Source of the DNA: VXRD01 sp965242535
GTDB taxonomy: Bacteria > Latescibacterota > UBA2968
NCBI GenBank assembly: GCA_965242535.1
Contig: OZ251458.1
Location: 434,001-498,000, forward strand
Reading direction: 5' to 3'
DNA length: 64,000 nucleotides
The position numbers and the translations under genes are program-made. Each line of letters starts with the position of its first letter. Within the stretch, counting starts at the first letter, position 1. Below the pieces are notes generated by a model. It was not told the DNA's origin and did not search any database. It saw only the letters and a list, made by a program, of their open reading frames with translations. Shown here one piece after another: positions 25,619 to 35,094 of this stretch.

Positions 25619-25667
25619 GTAGGGACAGGCCCCCGTGCCTGTCCTCTCAGCGGAACGTCAGTTACAC
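25619..25667. repeat. Extended REP hairpin repeat, right copy
   Basis: This is the second copy of the repeat at 24635-24682 (GTAGGGACAGG hairpin, then TCAGCGGAACGTCAGTTAC). It ends 24 bases before the start of the cytochrome gene, so it falls in the leader of that gene and could shape its mRNA. Confidence 0.75.
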
Positions 25668-25690
25668 CTTCGCCGAAAGCCCACAGGACT

Positions 25691-28459
25691 ATGAACAGAA
25701 AATTGCACATTTTATGCGTCATGTTGGCGTTGGCGTCATGCGCGGAGGAACGCGAGGTGCCGGAGTTGGTGCGCGCTTCTGAACCAGGGTTTACCGGGGT
25801 GGATCGCTGTGCGGCGTGTCATACCGATAAGTACGCGGCGTGGCGGCAAAGTTTGCACAGCGTGGCGATGACCGTGCCGAGCGATTCGACGGTGGTCGGC
25901 GATTTTGGCAATGCGTCTCATGTGTATGGCGGCGTGCGGTCGCGGATGTTTCGCAAGGGCGATGCGTATTACATGGCGACCGAGGGCGCGGATGGAAAAG
26001 TTGAGGACTACCGCATAGACTACGCCATAGGCAAGCGGCAGCATCAGGCGTATTTGACGGCGTTTCCCAACGGGCGGTGGCAGGTGTTGCCCCTGTATCA
26101 CGACGGCGCGACAAAGGGTTGGGTGGATGCACAAGAAGGCGGCGTGGTGGCGCAGTCGCGGCCTTTGGCAAAAGGGGATTATTACCACTGGACAAATTCG
26201 GGACGCACTTGGAATTTCCACTGTTTTGATTGCCATGCCAGCCGCGTGCAAAAGGGCTACGACGTGGCGACGCACACCTATCGCACGAGTGTGGGCAGCC
26301 TGAGTATCGACTGCGAGGCGTGCCACGGGCCGTCGGGCAAACACGACGAGACGCGCGGGCAAGCGGACGCGCCACTGCATGTGTTGGCGCTGAAAACGCT
26401 GGACAAGGCGCGGGCCGTCGAGGTGTGCGCGCAGTGCCATGCGGCGAAGGAGATCGTCGCCACGGGCTATTTGCCGGGGGCGAATTTCTACGATTATTAT
26501 TCTCTGGTTTTGCCGGATGACGAGGCGATTTTTTATCCCGATGGACAGCCTCGGGTGTATTTGTATCCCGCGGCGCTGCATTTGATGAGCGCGTGTTATG
26601 TGCAGGGCGAGTTGACGTGTACGACTTGCCATGACGCGCACGGCAATGCGCGGGCCGTGGATTTGGTCGCGGATCGGCAAGGCGTGGGATTGTGCGAGTC
26701 CTGCCATGGGGATATTGCGGCGAACCCCGTGGCGCACGGGCATCACCGGGCCGGGAGCGCGGGCAATCGATGCGTGTCGTGTCACATGCCGTATCACTAC
26801 GTGACGGGTGAAAATTTGACGGATCACCGCATCGCCTCCCCAATGCCGGAAAATACCGCGGTCAACGGCGTGCCCAATGCGTGCAATCAGAGCGGGTGTC
26901 ACGCCGATCAATCCGCGCGATGGGCTTCGCAATGGGCGACGCAGTGGTATGGCGATTATCAACGCGAAAGCGTGGCGCGCACAACCGCCATCGCCCTGGG
27001 GCAAAAGGGCGATGCCTCGGCGGTCGCGCCGTTGGTGAAGTTGGCGAATGACAAAACCGAGAGCGCGGTATGGCGCGCGACGGCCGCGTCCTTGCTCGGC
27101 AAATTGGGCGATGCGCGGGCCGTGGCGCCGCTCGTCGAGGCGATGGGCGATCCGCATGCGATGGTGCGGATGAAAGCCGCGATTTCACTGGGGCGGTTGG
27201 GCGATGTGCGCGGGGTGCCCGCGCTGTTGGATGCGTTGTCCGATTCGGCGCGGATCGTGCGCGTGCAAGCGCCCTTCGCGCTGATGGATGTCGGGTATTT
27301 GCCGGACGATTCGGCGGTGGGCAACGCATTTCGCAGCGCGCTGGAGGAGCATCGCCGCGTGGTGTATGGGGTACAGGCCGATGACCCGGGGTTTCACGAG
27401 AGTTTGGGGCAGGTCTATGAAGCGCAGGGCCGGTTTGAAGACGCGAGGCGAGAATTTGAGATTGTGGCGAGGCTCGATCCACAGCATCCGGAAACCGCGG
27501 CGGATTTGGTGCGGTTGGCGCGGAAACAGAAGCGATTTGATCAGATGCGGGCGTCGCTTGCGGGGGCGGGAGATGCGACATCGCGGGCGCGCTTGGGCGC
27601 GTTGTTGTTGCGCCATGGACGCCATGCCGATGCCGCGGCGGCGTTTGGAAAACCTTCGGGACGATCCGCCATCTTGCAAACCGCATTGGGCGACGCGCTG
27701 TGGGGCAGTGGGGATCGCGTGGGGGCGAGGGATGCGTACGGTCGGGCACTCGCGGTCGCGCCTGCGTTTAAGCCTGCGATTCGACAACTCGCGCTGTTGG
27801 CGTTTTCCGCAGGCGATGGCGCAAAGCGGGACGATTACGAGTTTGACGAGATGCCGATAGGCGATTGGGTCGAGAAAGGCGCGATGCACGCCTCGGTCGG
27901 AGATTGGGCACTCGCGCGCGCGGCATATCGCAGGGCGTTGGAAAAGGAGGACGCGGGGGCCGTTTTCGGTTTGGGCAAGTGGTCGCGGGAAGCGATGGCC
28001 GCGAGGGCGGATTCGGCTTTCGCGGTCGGGCACGCGATTTATACGCAGGGCGCGTTGGCGGACGCGCTGCCCCATTTTGAAATGGCGGAACAGAGGGATG
28101 CCAACCGTGCGGATGTGCATGCGATGCAGGGGTTGATTCGCGCAGATCTCGGGGAGTTGGCGGAGGCAGAACGCGATCTGTTGGACGCGCTGATCGCCGA
28201 TCCCTTTTACGTCCCCGCGCTGACCGGATTGGGCACGGTGCTGCAAGAGCGAGGCGATATCGCAGGCGCGCTATCCGCGTATCGGCAGGCGTGGATGCTG
28301 AACCCCAAAGCGCGGGGGTTGGCGTTGTTTATGGCCCAAGCGTATCTGCTCGGCGGGCAGCGGGACAGCGCGGTCGCGCTCTTGCGGCGCGTGGTTGCGC
28401 GCGAGCCGAATCATGAGGCCCGCGCCTTGTTGCGCGAATTGGAAGGACGCGAATTGTGA
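25691..28459 (+). CDS. Multiheme cytochrome c fused to HEAT and TPR repeats
   Basis: The protein has 922 residues. The start at 25691 gives a lipoprotein signal (VMLALASC); the frame upstream of it lies in repeats. Seven CxxCH haem motifs are visible: CAACH 40, CFDCH about 178, CEACH 208, CAQCH 246, CTTCH 311, CESCH 336 and CVSCH 362. An eighth, CNQSGCH near 397, has the wider CX4CH spacing. Residues about 427-545 are HEAT-like (DASAVAPLVKLANDKTESAV repeats with GDARAVAPLVEAM), and about 565-920 are TPR. This fits cytochrome c554-like proteins acting in periplasmic electron transfer, with repeats for protein contacts. It stands alone and faces phyH convergently. Confidence 0.88.
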   Translation: MNRKLHILCVMLALASCAEEREVPELVRASEPGFTGVDRCAACHTDKYAAWRQSLHSVAMTVPSDSTVVGDFGNASHVYGGVRSRMFRKGDAYYMATEGADGKVEDYRIDYAIGKRQHQAYLTAFPNGRWQVLPLYHDGATKGWVDAQEGGVVAQSRPLAKGDYYHWTNSGRTWNFHCFDCHASRVQKGYDVATHTYRTSVGSLSIDCEACHGPSGKHDETRGQADAPLHVLALKTLDKARAVEVCAQCHAAKEIVATGYLPGANFYDYYSLVLPDDEAIFYPDGQPRVYLYPAALHLMSACYVQGELTCTTCHDAHGNARAVDLVADRQGVGLCESCHGDIAANPVAHGHHRAGSAGNRCVSCHMPYHYVTGENLTDHRIASPMPENTAVNGVPNACNQSGCHADQSARWASQWATQWYGDYQRESVARTTAIALGQKGDASAVAPLVKLANDKTESAVWRATAASLLGKLGDARAVAPLVEAMGDPHAMVRMKAAISLGRLGDVRGVPALLDALSDSARIVRVQAPFALMDVGYLPDDSAVGNAFRSALEEHRRVVYGVQADDPGFHESLGQVYEAQGRFEDARREFEIVARLDPQHPETAADLVRLARKQKRFDQMRASLAGAGDATSRARLGALLLRHGRHADAAAAFGKPSGRSAILQTALGDALWGSGDRVGARDAYGRALAVAPAFKPAIRQLALLAFSAGDGAKRDDYEFDEMPIGDWVEKGAMHASVGDWALARAAYRRALEKEDAGAVFGLGKWSREAMAARADSAFAVGHAIYTQGALADALPHFEMAEQRDANRADVHAMQGLIRADLGELAEAERDLLDALIADPFYVPALTGLGTVLQERGDIAGALSAYRQAWMLNPKARGLALFMAQAYLLGGQRDSAVALLRRVVAREPNHEARALLRELEGREL

Positions 28460-28574
28460 AGCGATGGATGAAAGGCGAAAGGCGCGGGCGCCGCGGGCGA
28501 TAGGGACGACGTAGGGTCAGCGCCCCCATGCCCGTCCGAATCCGCGAATCCCCTCGCGTGCTGATCGCCGCCCA

Positions 28575-29378
28575 CTAAACGATGCGCGGGCGCCGCGGGC
28601 GATAGGGCGGCTCGAGCAAGGCGCGTTGTGCGGGCGTAAATTCGTCGAGCACTTTTTCCACACCTACCGGCACGTAGCGCGCCGAATAGGTCAGCGGGCC
28701 GGGCGAGTATTTGTAGAGAATGGACCGCCGTTGGTGGTCGGCCGTCCAAGGCAGTGTGCCGTGTGCGAGGGCTTCTGTGAAAATGATCGCGGCCCCGGCT
28801 TTTGCGGCAACTTGTTTGACGACGCCCATATCGCGGTCTAACAGCGCGACGTCCCGAGGCGTTTTGTAATTGGATTTGTGGCTGCCCGGAATGCAGGCAA
28901 ACCCGCCGTCGCCTGGGTTGCAATCCGAAAGCACCCACGAGACCACCGTCAGGCCGCAGCGCATGCGCCCGTTGTGATATTGATAAAAGTGCGTCAGGTC
29001 GTCGGCCGTGCCGCCGCCGTGCATCACATGGCCTTCGGCGCCGTTTTCCATGATGATGCCATAGAGGTGGTCGAGGCGGCAGTCTTCGCGCAGCAATTCC
29101 GCGAGGTAGGGCACGATGTTTGGATGGGCGAGCAAATCCCGAAAGGGCTGGCACCACGGCTTGGGCCACGTGAGCATGTCGCCCAAATCCGTGCGCCCGT
29201 GTTTGCCCTTGAGTGCGCGGGATTCGCCGGACAGGGATTGTTCTGCCGGGCGGATGCGCGCTTTGTCCGGGTTGTTGTCGATGGCGCGGTTGCACGCGGC
29301 GACTTCCTCTGGCGTCAGCGCGTTTTCAACGACGAGGTAGCCGTTGAGGTCGAAGAAAAACTTCTCGTGTTCGTCCAT
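28575..29378 (-). CDS. Phytanoyl-CoA dioxygenase (PhyH) family protein
   Basis: The protein has 267 residues and belongs to the non-haem Fe(II)/2-oxoglutarate oxygenases. The fold is recognisable from FDLNGYLVVENALTPEEVAA at the N-terminus, LTVVSWVLSDCNPGDGGFAC followed by IPGSHKSNY, and IIFTEALAHGTLPW. Candidate iron ligands are His120 with a nearby acid (HGGGTADD) and His206; an Arg near 217-218 may bind 2-oxoglutarate. AAGGAG precedes the ATG. The family is often expanded in poribacterial and latescibacterial genomes; substrates are mostly unknown. The last ten codons are partly duplicated in the gap at 28482-28504. Confidence 0.88.
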   Translation of the reverse strand: MDEHEKFFFDLNGYLVVENALTPEEVAACNRAIDNNPDKARIRPAEQSLSGESRALKGKHGRTDLGDMLTWPKPWCQPFRDLLAHPNIVPYLAELLREDCRLDHLYGIIMENGAEGHVMHGGGTADDLTHFYQYHNGRMRCGLTVVSWVLSDCNPGDGGFACIPGSHKSNYKTPRDVALLDRDMGVVKQVAAKAGAAIIFTEALAHGTLPWTADHQRRSILYKYSPGPLTYSARYVPVGVEKVLDEFTPAQRALLEPPYRPRRPRIV

Positions 29379-29530
29379 GTGAGGCTCCTTGTAAAAGTTT
29401 CGGGTTCGCGCTCAAGTTCGCGCATTTTTCATCATCGGGCAAATGAAACTTGTCGCCTGAACGAATGTGTAGTATATTGAAAATGAGATTTTGTGCCAGG
29501 TTGGGCATCATCATAAAAAGGACGCGAGAG

Positions 29531-31999
29531 ATGAACCGAAAAAAGACGACGGACTTTGCAACGGGCAAGGCCATTCAAGCCGACAAGCCGGAGGAAAAAG
29601 TCCGCCAAGAATACGAGCGAGTTCTGGTCGACGACTACGGCTATCGCAAGGCAGAGCTAGATATCGAAGTGCCGATTCCACGCGGATCGAGCCAAAGAGA
29701 CCGCGCCGATGTCGTGGTGTACGCCTCTGCAAAGGGCCGAGATCCATCCGCCGATATTTTGGGCATTATCGAAACCAAGCGGCCGGGAGATACCTCCGGT
29801 AAAGCACAACTCAAGTCGTACCTGACGGCGACCTCAGCGGTTTGGGGCGTGTGGACCAATGGAGACAGCATCGAGTATTTCTGCAAGCCCTCCGGCCAGA
29901 CCGCCGTATTAGGGAAATACCTCAACAACATCCCTTCGCGCGGGCAACGCGTCGAAGATGTGGGAAAGCACGAAAAGAGCGAATTGAAACCCTACGGACG
30001 GGTGGAACTCAAACTGGCCTTTCGGCGCATTCTGAATACCCTGTACGCGAACACCACGATCAGCCGTCGCGAGAAGCTCGGCAACGAGATGATCAAGCTC
30101 ATTTTCGCAAAGATACGAGACGAAACGACCTATCCCAATCGCGTGCCCGCCTTCCGCGTCGGTTATGGAGAAGATCCAGAAGCCGTCAAAGCGCGTGTCG
30201 TTTCTCTGTTTCGAGAATCGGTCCTCGACCTGTCCCATGACGGCGTCTTCGATCAGAGCGACACGATCACATTAGATGCCAAGGGCGTGGCGTGGGTGGT
30301 CGGGCAGTTGGAGCGCGGGAGCCTGGTCGAAACCCCTACGGATGTGGTGGGCGATGCCTTCGAGGTTTTTGCCGAATCCAAACTCGTGGGCGAGAAGGGC
30401 GAGTTTTTTACGCCGCGGGGCGTCATCGACCTCGCCGTGAAACTAGCCGATCCCAAACCCGAGCAGACGGTCTGCGATCCAGCCTGTGGTTCGGGCGGTT
30501 TTTTAATCGCCACCACGCGCCATATTTGGCAATCGATGGAGAAGGATCCAAAATGGAAAAATCTACCGGAATTGCGGTTGCAATCCGCCAAATACCAAAT
30601 CGCTTCGAGGTGCGTTTTCGGCATCGACAAGGAGTCCGATCTCGTCCGAATCGCAAAGGCGTACATGGCGATTTCAGGCGATGGACGGAGTAATATCGTC
30701 CATGAGAACGCGTTGCACGAGGTGGCCGACTTCAACGACATCGCCAGACAGCGGTTTATGGAAAATGGCAAATTCAAGCAGTTCGACTTCATCCTCACCA
30801 ACCCCCCTTATGGCACGAAGACAAAGGTCTTGAAAAGCGAATCTCAAAACTTTGAGTTGGGGCACAAGTGGTCGCTCAAAAATGGAGAATGGGTCAGGGG
30901 AAAGCCTCGAGAAACCGATCCTTATGTGCTGTTTGTGGAGCGGTGTTTCGACCTGCTCAAAGACGGCGGCACGTTGGCTATCGTCTTGCCGGAAACCGTG
31001 TTTCACGCGCCGACAACCGCGTACTTGCGCCACTACATGGCAAAACGAGGAGACATCGTTGCCGTCATCGGACTGCCTCATAACACCTTTCGCCCGCATT
31101 GCAACGCAAAAACCTGCTTGCTGGTGATGGAGAAAGGGACTGGATCCAGGGATAGGCGACCAAACGTCATCATGGCCGCTCCAAAGGAAATGGGACACAA
31201 TCACCAGGGAAAAGAGATGTATCGGCCCGGCACGTTCGACGTGTGGAACGACCTGCCCACTGTCTTAAAAGAATTAGACGATCCTTCGGACAGCGGGAAT
31301 GAATTTGTCTTCACCGTGCCTTGGCAGAAAATCGAATCGGCTGGACACCTCATCCCGCATTGCTACGCCTACCGCCGCAAGCCAAAGCGACCGCCGCCAG
31401 GGCAAAAGTGGGTGCGATTGGGCGATCTCATAGACGAAAAGGTCATTGCCGCCTGGGACGGTCACGGCTCGCCGTCGAGCGCGGAGAAAGGCGAAGGAGA
31501 CATTCCCTACATTCGCGTTGCGGATATCGTGAATTGGGAGCTCTACCGAAACCCCACGTCGGGCGTCACTGCCGAAACCTACGAGAAACTGACGCGGGGA
31601 AAACCGAGGGTGAAAGCGGGAGACGTCATCTTCGTCCGCCGAGGCAGCTATCGAATCGGCACGGTGGCCATGGCGTCCGACCGAGACGAAAAGGTCGTCC
31701 TTACGCGCGAGTTGTTGACGCTCCGCGTGCGGGACAACCGGTATGGGTTCACACCGCACTATCTCCTCGGACTCATGTCGTCGCAATCCGTCCAAGATCA
31801 AATCGAGAGCCTCGTCTTCATAGATACAACACTGCCCAACATCGGCGACCGCTGGCGCGAACTCTTGCTCCCAATGCACGAAAAAAGGAATGAGATCGAC
31901 GCGTTGAGCGCCCGCGTGGCGTCCGCTATCGAAAAGAAGTGGGCGGCCCAACGCGAAATTCAGCGTCTGCGAGCCGACCTCGGAGGCATGGTTACATGA
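29531..31999 (+). CDS. Nuclease-methylase-specificity fusion (HSDR_N + N6-MTase + half TRD)
   Basis: The protein has 822 residues and is a compact restriction-modification candidate. Residues about 20-110 resemble the HsdR N-terminal nuclease domain, with Asp in RADVVVY (about 59) and IIETKRPG (about 79-86) as the PD-(D/E)xK pattern. Residues about 165-600 are an HsdM-like adenine methylase: FFTPRGVIDL near 292, DPACGSGGFL near 316 and TNPPYGTK near 424. Residues about 624-822 form one target-recognition half (WVRLGDLI, IPYIRVADI) ending in a coiled coil. No helicase is present, so it resembles type IIG/IIB enzymes more than type I. Its TGA overlaps the ATG of the Xer gene (ATGA). GAGAG precedes the start. 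Confidence 0.85.
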   Translation: MNRKKTTDFATGKAIQADKPEEKVRQEYERVLVDDYGYRKAELDIEVPIPRGSSQRDRADVVVYASAKGRDPSADILGIIETKRPGDTSGKAQLKSYLTATSAVWGVWTNGDSIEYFCKPSGQTAVLGKYLNNIPSRGQRVEDVGKHEKSELKPYGRVELKLAFRRILNTLYANTTISRREKLGNEMIKLIFAKIRDETTYPNRVPAFRVGYGEDPEAVKARVVSLFRESVLDLSHDGVFDQSDTITLDAKGVAWVVGQLERGSLVETPTDVVGDAFEVFAESKLVGEKGEFFTPRGVIDLAVKLADPKPEQTVCDPACGSGGFLIATTRHIWQSMEKDPKWKNLPELRLQSAKYQIASRCVFGIDKESDLVRIAKAYMAISGDGRSNIVHENALHEVADFNDIARQRFMENGKFKQFDFILTNPPYGTKTKVLKSESQNFELGHKWSLKNGEWVRGKPRETDPYVLFVERCFDLLKDGGTLAIVLPETVFHAPTTAYLRHYMAKRGDIVAVIGLPHNTFRPHCNAKTCLLVMEKGTGSRDRRPNVIMAAPKEMGHNHQGKEMYRPGTFDVWNDLPTVLKELDDPSDSGNEFVFTVPWQKIESAGHLIPHCYAYRRKPKRPPPGQKWVRLGDLIDEKVIAAWDGHGSPSSAEKGEGDIPYIRVADIVNWELYRNPTSGVTAETYEKLTRGKPRVKAGDVIFVRRGSYRIGTVAMASDRDEKVVLTRELLTLRVRDNRYGFTPHYLLGLMSSQSVQDQIESLVFIDTTLPNIGDRWRELLLPMHEKRNEIDALSARVASAIEKKWAAQREIQRLRADLGGMVT

Positions 32000-32913
32000 C
32001 CATGAAAACAGCCATTGCCCAATTCCTCAACCATCTGTCGCACGAGCGGCGGTTGTCCGATCATACATGCAAGGCGTACGCCACGGACCTGGATCAATTC
32101 GCCGCATTTTTGCGCGATAGCGATATAAACCGCCCGCAGCAGATCGACCGAAACGCGGTGCGGGGGTTTTTGGGCTTCTTGCACAACCGGGGATTTGGCA
32201 GGCGATCCGTCGCGCGAAAACTCGCGGCGGTACGCACGTTTTTGAATTATTTGTGTGCGTTGGACGATGCCGAGTATCCCCAAACCCGCCGCTTGGATCA
32301 AAATCCCGCGCGCGATGTGCGACCGCCCAGGCAGGATAGGGCATTGCCCGTTTATATCGACGTAGAGGAGGCCGCGCGCGCCATGTCCATCCCCTCGCCC
32401 AACACGGTCTTGGGATTGCGTGACCGGGCGATCTTGGAGTTGTTTTACAGCACGGGCATCCGCCTGCGCGAACTCGCGGGTCTCAAAACAGACGCGCTGG
32501 ATTTGGCGGAAAAACTGGTGCGCGTCGTCGGCAAGGGCAATAAAGAGCGGTTGGTGCCTTTTGGCGAACCGGCGCGAGTCGCGCTGGTGGCGTATCTGGC
32601 GCGCCGCGAGGAATTGATTTCGCAACAGACGACGGATCGATACCACCTGTTCTTGGCGCGATCCGGACGCCCCCTCAGTCCGAGTGGGGTTCAAGGCCGC
32701 GTCGCCCGACACCTCGGCAAAGCGACCGGGCGCGCGCTGTCCCCCCACGCCTTGCGCCACGCCTTTGCGACCCATCTGTTAGACGCGGGGGCAGATTTGA
32801 ACGCGGTCAAAGAATTGCTCGGGCACGCGAGCCTTTCCACCACGCAGGTCTATACGCACGTCAGCGTTGAACGGCTGAAAAAATCCTATCGCCAAGCGCA
32901 TCCGAGGGCGTGA
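31996..32913 (+). CDS. Tyrosine recombinase, XerC/XerD type
   Basis: The enzyme has 305 residues, the usual Xer length, with a SAM-like N-terminal DNA-binding domain (LSDHTCKAYATDLDQFAAFL) and the C-terminal catalytic domain. Catalytic residues are visible: Arg in TGIRLRELAGL (about 155), His-x-x-Arg in SPHALRHAFATHLL (about 250), the second His in LLGHASLSTTQ, and Tyr in VYTHV (about 286). GGAGG lies upstream of the ATG, which overlaps the methylase stop. It may be the chromosome-dimer-resolution recombinase or a recombinase tied to the adjacent restriction gene; the sequence alone does not decide. Confidence 0.88.
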   Translation: MTMKTAIAQFLNHLSHERRLSDHTCKAYATDLDQFAAFLRDSDINRPQQIDRNAVRGFLGFLHNRGFGRRSVARKLAAVRTFLNYLCALDDAEYPQTRRLDQNPARDVRPPRQDRALPVYIDVEEAARAMSIPSPNTVLGLRDRAILELFYSTGIRLRELAGLKTDALDLAEKLVRVVGKGNKERLVPFGEPARVALVAYLARREELISQQTTDRYHLFLARSGRPLSPSGVQGRVARHLGKATGRALSPHALRHAFATHLLDAGADLNAVKELLGHASLSTTQVYTHVSVERLKKSYRQAHPRA

Positions 32914-32931
32914 GGCGTTCCCTATTTATTG

Positions 32932-33409
32932 CTCTGTAAATTTTATACCAAATTTTGATACGCACAAATCAGCATCTGCATGACTCGCTTGTCTAAAGCG
33001 TTTGGTCCTAAAGCATCGTGGGTTGCCTTTGATGCGTTGGCTACGCCTGTGCCTACGGCGTGCGGCGACCTACTTTTTTTTAACAGCAAAAAAAAGTAGG
33101 CGAGTGGGGTACAACTGCCCTAGCAGTTCAAAAATGCCGCTCTCAAACGCCGAGGGGCTAGCACAGCGCGAGCGGGGTACAACTGCTCCAGCAGTTCAAG
33201 CGCTTTTGTAATTCCACGACATGCGTTGGCCTGCAAGGTGGGTTGCATAATGGATGTGGGTTGCGAGACGGACTTGCGCGCTGTGCGCGATGGCTTTGTT
33301 TGATGGGGTTTTGGGATGGCACGGTTGGCGAGGGCTTATTTGATGTACGGCATCCCGTCCGTCATGCTCTAAAAAAAATGAAATCCCGAATTATTTAATT
33401 TACAGAGTA
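32932..33409. mobile_element. MITE copy D, both ends present
   Basis: This is the most complete copy, 478 bases. The left end is CTCTGTAAATTTTA and the right end is TTATTTAATTTACAGAGTA, which are inverted repeats of each other and match the IS630 element ends at 56860 and 58051. Two GAGCGGGGTACAACTG hairpin boxes lie inside (near 33110 and 33170), the second being an extra insertion relative to copies A, B and G. It fills the gap between the Xer gene and the Ig-like gene. Confidence 0.9.
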
Positions 33410-33438
33410 TTTATCCCAATCGGATTCACGGATTGCCC

Positions 33439-35094
33439 ATGACCCGCGATACCTATTTTTTGTTACAACCGTGTGTTCTATCGCTTGCCATGTGTCTTTT
33501 GTTTTTTTTGACATGTGCGCGGCAGATGCCACCGCCGGGCGGGCCGCCCGATGAAACGCCGCCTAGGGTGATCGCCACGGTACCCGCCGACGATTCCGTG
33601 CGGGTGGCGTTGGAGACATCCATTCGCATTCGGTTTTCCGAGGCGATGGATCGGCAATCGGTCGAGCGCGCCGTGTTCGTGTCGCCGCAGGGGGCAGAGG
33701 AACCCGAGTTTCGCTGGCGCGGTCGCGAGTTGGAAATCCGATTGTCCGATGGCCTGCAAGCGGATCGAACGTATCTGGTCACCGTGGGGCAGGAGAGCGC
33801 GGACGAATGGCGCAACCGCATGCGGTCTTCTTTCAGTTTTGGGTTTGCCACAGGCGAGCGCGTAAACCGCGGGGAACTCCACGGGCGGGTCGTGGCGTCT
33901 GATGAGCAGAAGGGGCAGATTTTCGTCTGGGGATACGATCTCGCGCTCGCGGCAGAACCCGATCCGGGGCGCGACCGCCCGGCTTATGTGACGCAGCCCG
34001 ACGAAACCGGCCATTTTGCCTTGCCGCGTTTGGGGCCTGGCACCTATCGGGTATTCGCTTATGGCGATAGAGACGCGGATCGCGCGTATTCGCCCGGGGA
34101 TTTCCTAGCCATTCCGCCCGGGGATGTGGCACTCAAAGAGGGAGAACGCGCGCGCTTGGGCGATCTCAAACTCGCCGCGCGCGACACATCCGCCCCCGCA
34201 CTCCTCGCCATCCGCACGCCCGATCGACGGCACATCTTGACGCGCTTCGATGAACCCGTGCGGATTTTTTCCGTGCGTATTCCCCAACTCGCCGCGTTGG
34301 AAATGTATTGGGATCCCGTGGACTCGAGCGGCGTGGGGGTGATCACCGAACCGCAAACCCGGGGGAAGGAATACGATGTTCGGATCGATCTCGCAGATCG
34401 ATGGGGCAACCGCGATACCGTTCACGCGACCGCAAAAGGCGATGCCACGCCCGACCGCCGCGCGCCCGAGGTGTTAGCCATCGCGCCATCGCGCAATGCT
34501 ATGCACGTTTTGCCAACCGCCCCGATTCGCCTGGGGTTTTCCGATGCGATGCGCCCCGACGAAGTGTCCCAATTTTGGGTGGCGTCGGATTCCACGCGCG
34601 TTCCCAAAGGGCGGTTTGAATGGGCCGCGGCCAACCAACTCGCGTTTCACCCGGCCGATCCCTGGCCGAGTGGCGAGACGGTTCGGCTGATGGGAAAGCC
34701 GGAGGTCTTGTTCGATTTGGGGGGCAACGCCCTCGCGGACCCGATCGCGCTCGTTTTTACCGCGATGGACACCGCGGCTCTGGGCCGCCTTTCCGGAACC
34801 GCATCATCCCCAGAGGTGGCGATTTGGGTACAGGGCCTGACGCACGACTTTTTTCTCCAACGCACTTTGCGCGATACCGCGTTTGTGGTGGAAAATTTGA
34901 TTCCGGGAACCTATCGCATTTCCGGGTTTTTAGACCGCGATGGCAATGGCGAGTGGACGGCCGGGCAAATCCACCCGTTTTTGCCCGCCGAACCGCTGGT
35001 CGCGCATGCCGATACCGCCGAGGTGCGGCCGCGATGGGAGACCGAAGTCCGAAAACTGAAGCCCGAAATCCTATGGCATAAGGGGCGTCCGTGA
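33439..35094 (+). CDS. Ig-like domain lipoprotein
   Basis: The protein has 551 residues from the ATG at 33439. The N-terminus is a hydrophobic signal with a possible lipobox Cys (FFLTC), then a Pro/Gly-rich PPPGGPPDETPPRVI segment. That segment is typical of Bacteroidota-type Ig-like lipoproteins that begin with a Big_5/SbsA-like domain (SIRIRFSEAMDRQSVERAVF). A second such domain starts near 345 (PIRLGFSDAMRPDEVSQFWV). A carboxypeptidase-like module (LPRLGPGTYRVFAYGDRDAD) lies between, and another (LIPGTYRISGFLDRDGNGEW) lies near the end. It overlaps the next gene by one base and should be an envelope protein of unknown role. Confidence 0.85.
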   Translation: MTRDTYFLLQPCVLSLAMCLLFFLTCARQMPPPGGPPDETPPRVIATVPADDSVRVALETSIRIRFSEAMDRQSVERAVFVSPQGAEEPEFRWRGRELEIRLSDGLQADRTYLVTVGQESADEWRNRMRSSFSFGFATGERVNRGELHGRVVASDEQKGQIFVWGYDLALAAEPDPGRDRPAYVTQPDETGHFALPRLGPGTYRVFAYGDRDADRAYSPGDFLAIPPGDVALKEGERARLGDLKLAARDTSAPALLAIRTPDRRHILTRFDEPVRIFSVRIPQLAALEMYWDPVDSSGVGVITEPQTRGKEYDVRIDLADRWGNRDTVHATAKGDATPDRRAPEVLAIAPSRNAMHVLPTAPIRLGFSDAMRPDEVSQFWVASDSTRVPKGRFEWAAANQLAFHPADPWPSGETVRLMGKPEVLFDLGGNALADPIALVFTAMDTAALGRLSGTASSPEVAIWVQGLTHDFFLQRTLRDTAFVVENLIPGTYRISGFLDRDGNGEWTAGQIHPFLPAEPLVAHADTAEVRPRWETEVRKLKPEILWHKGRP

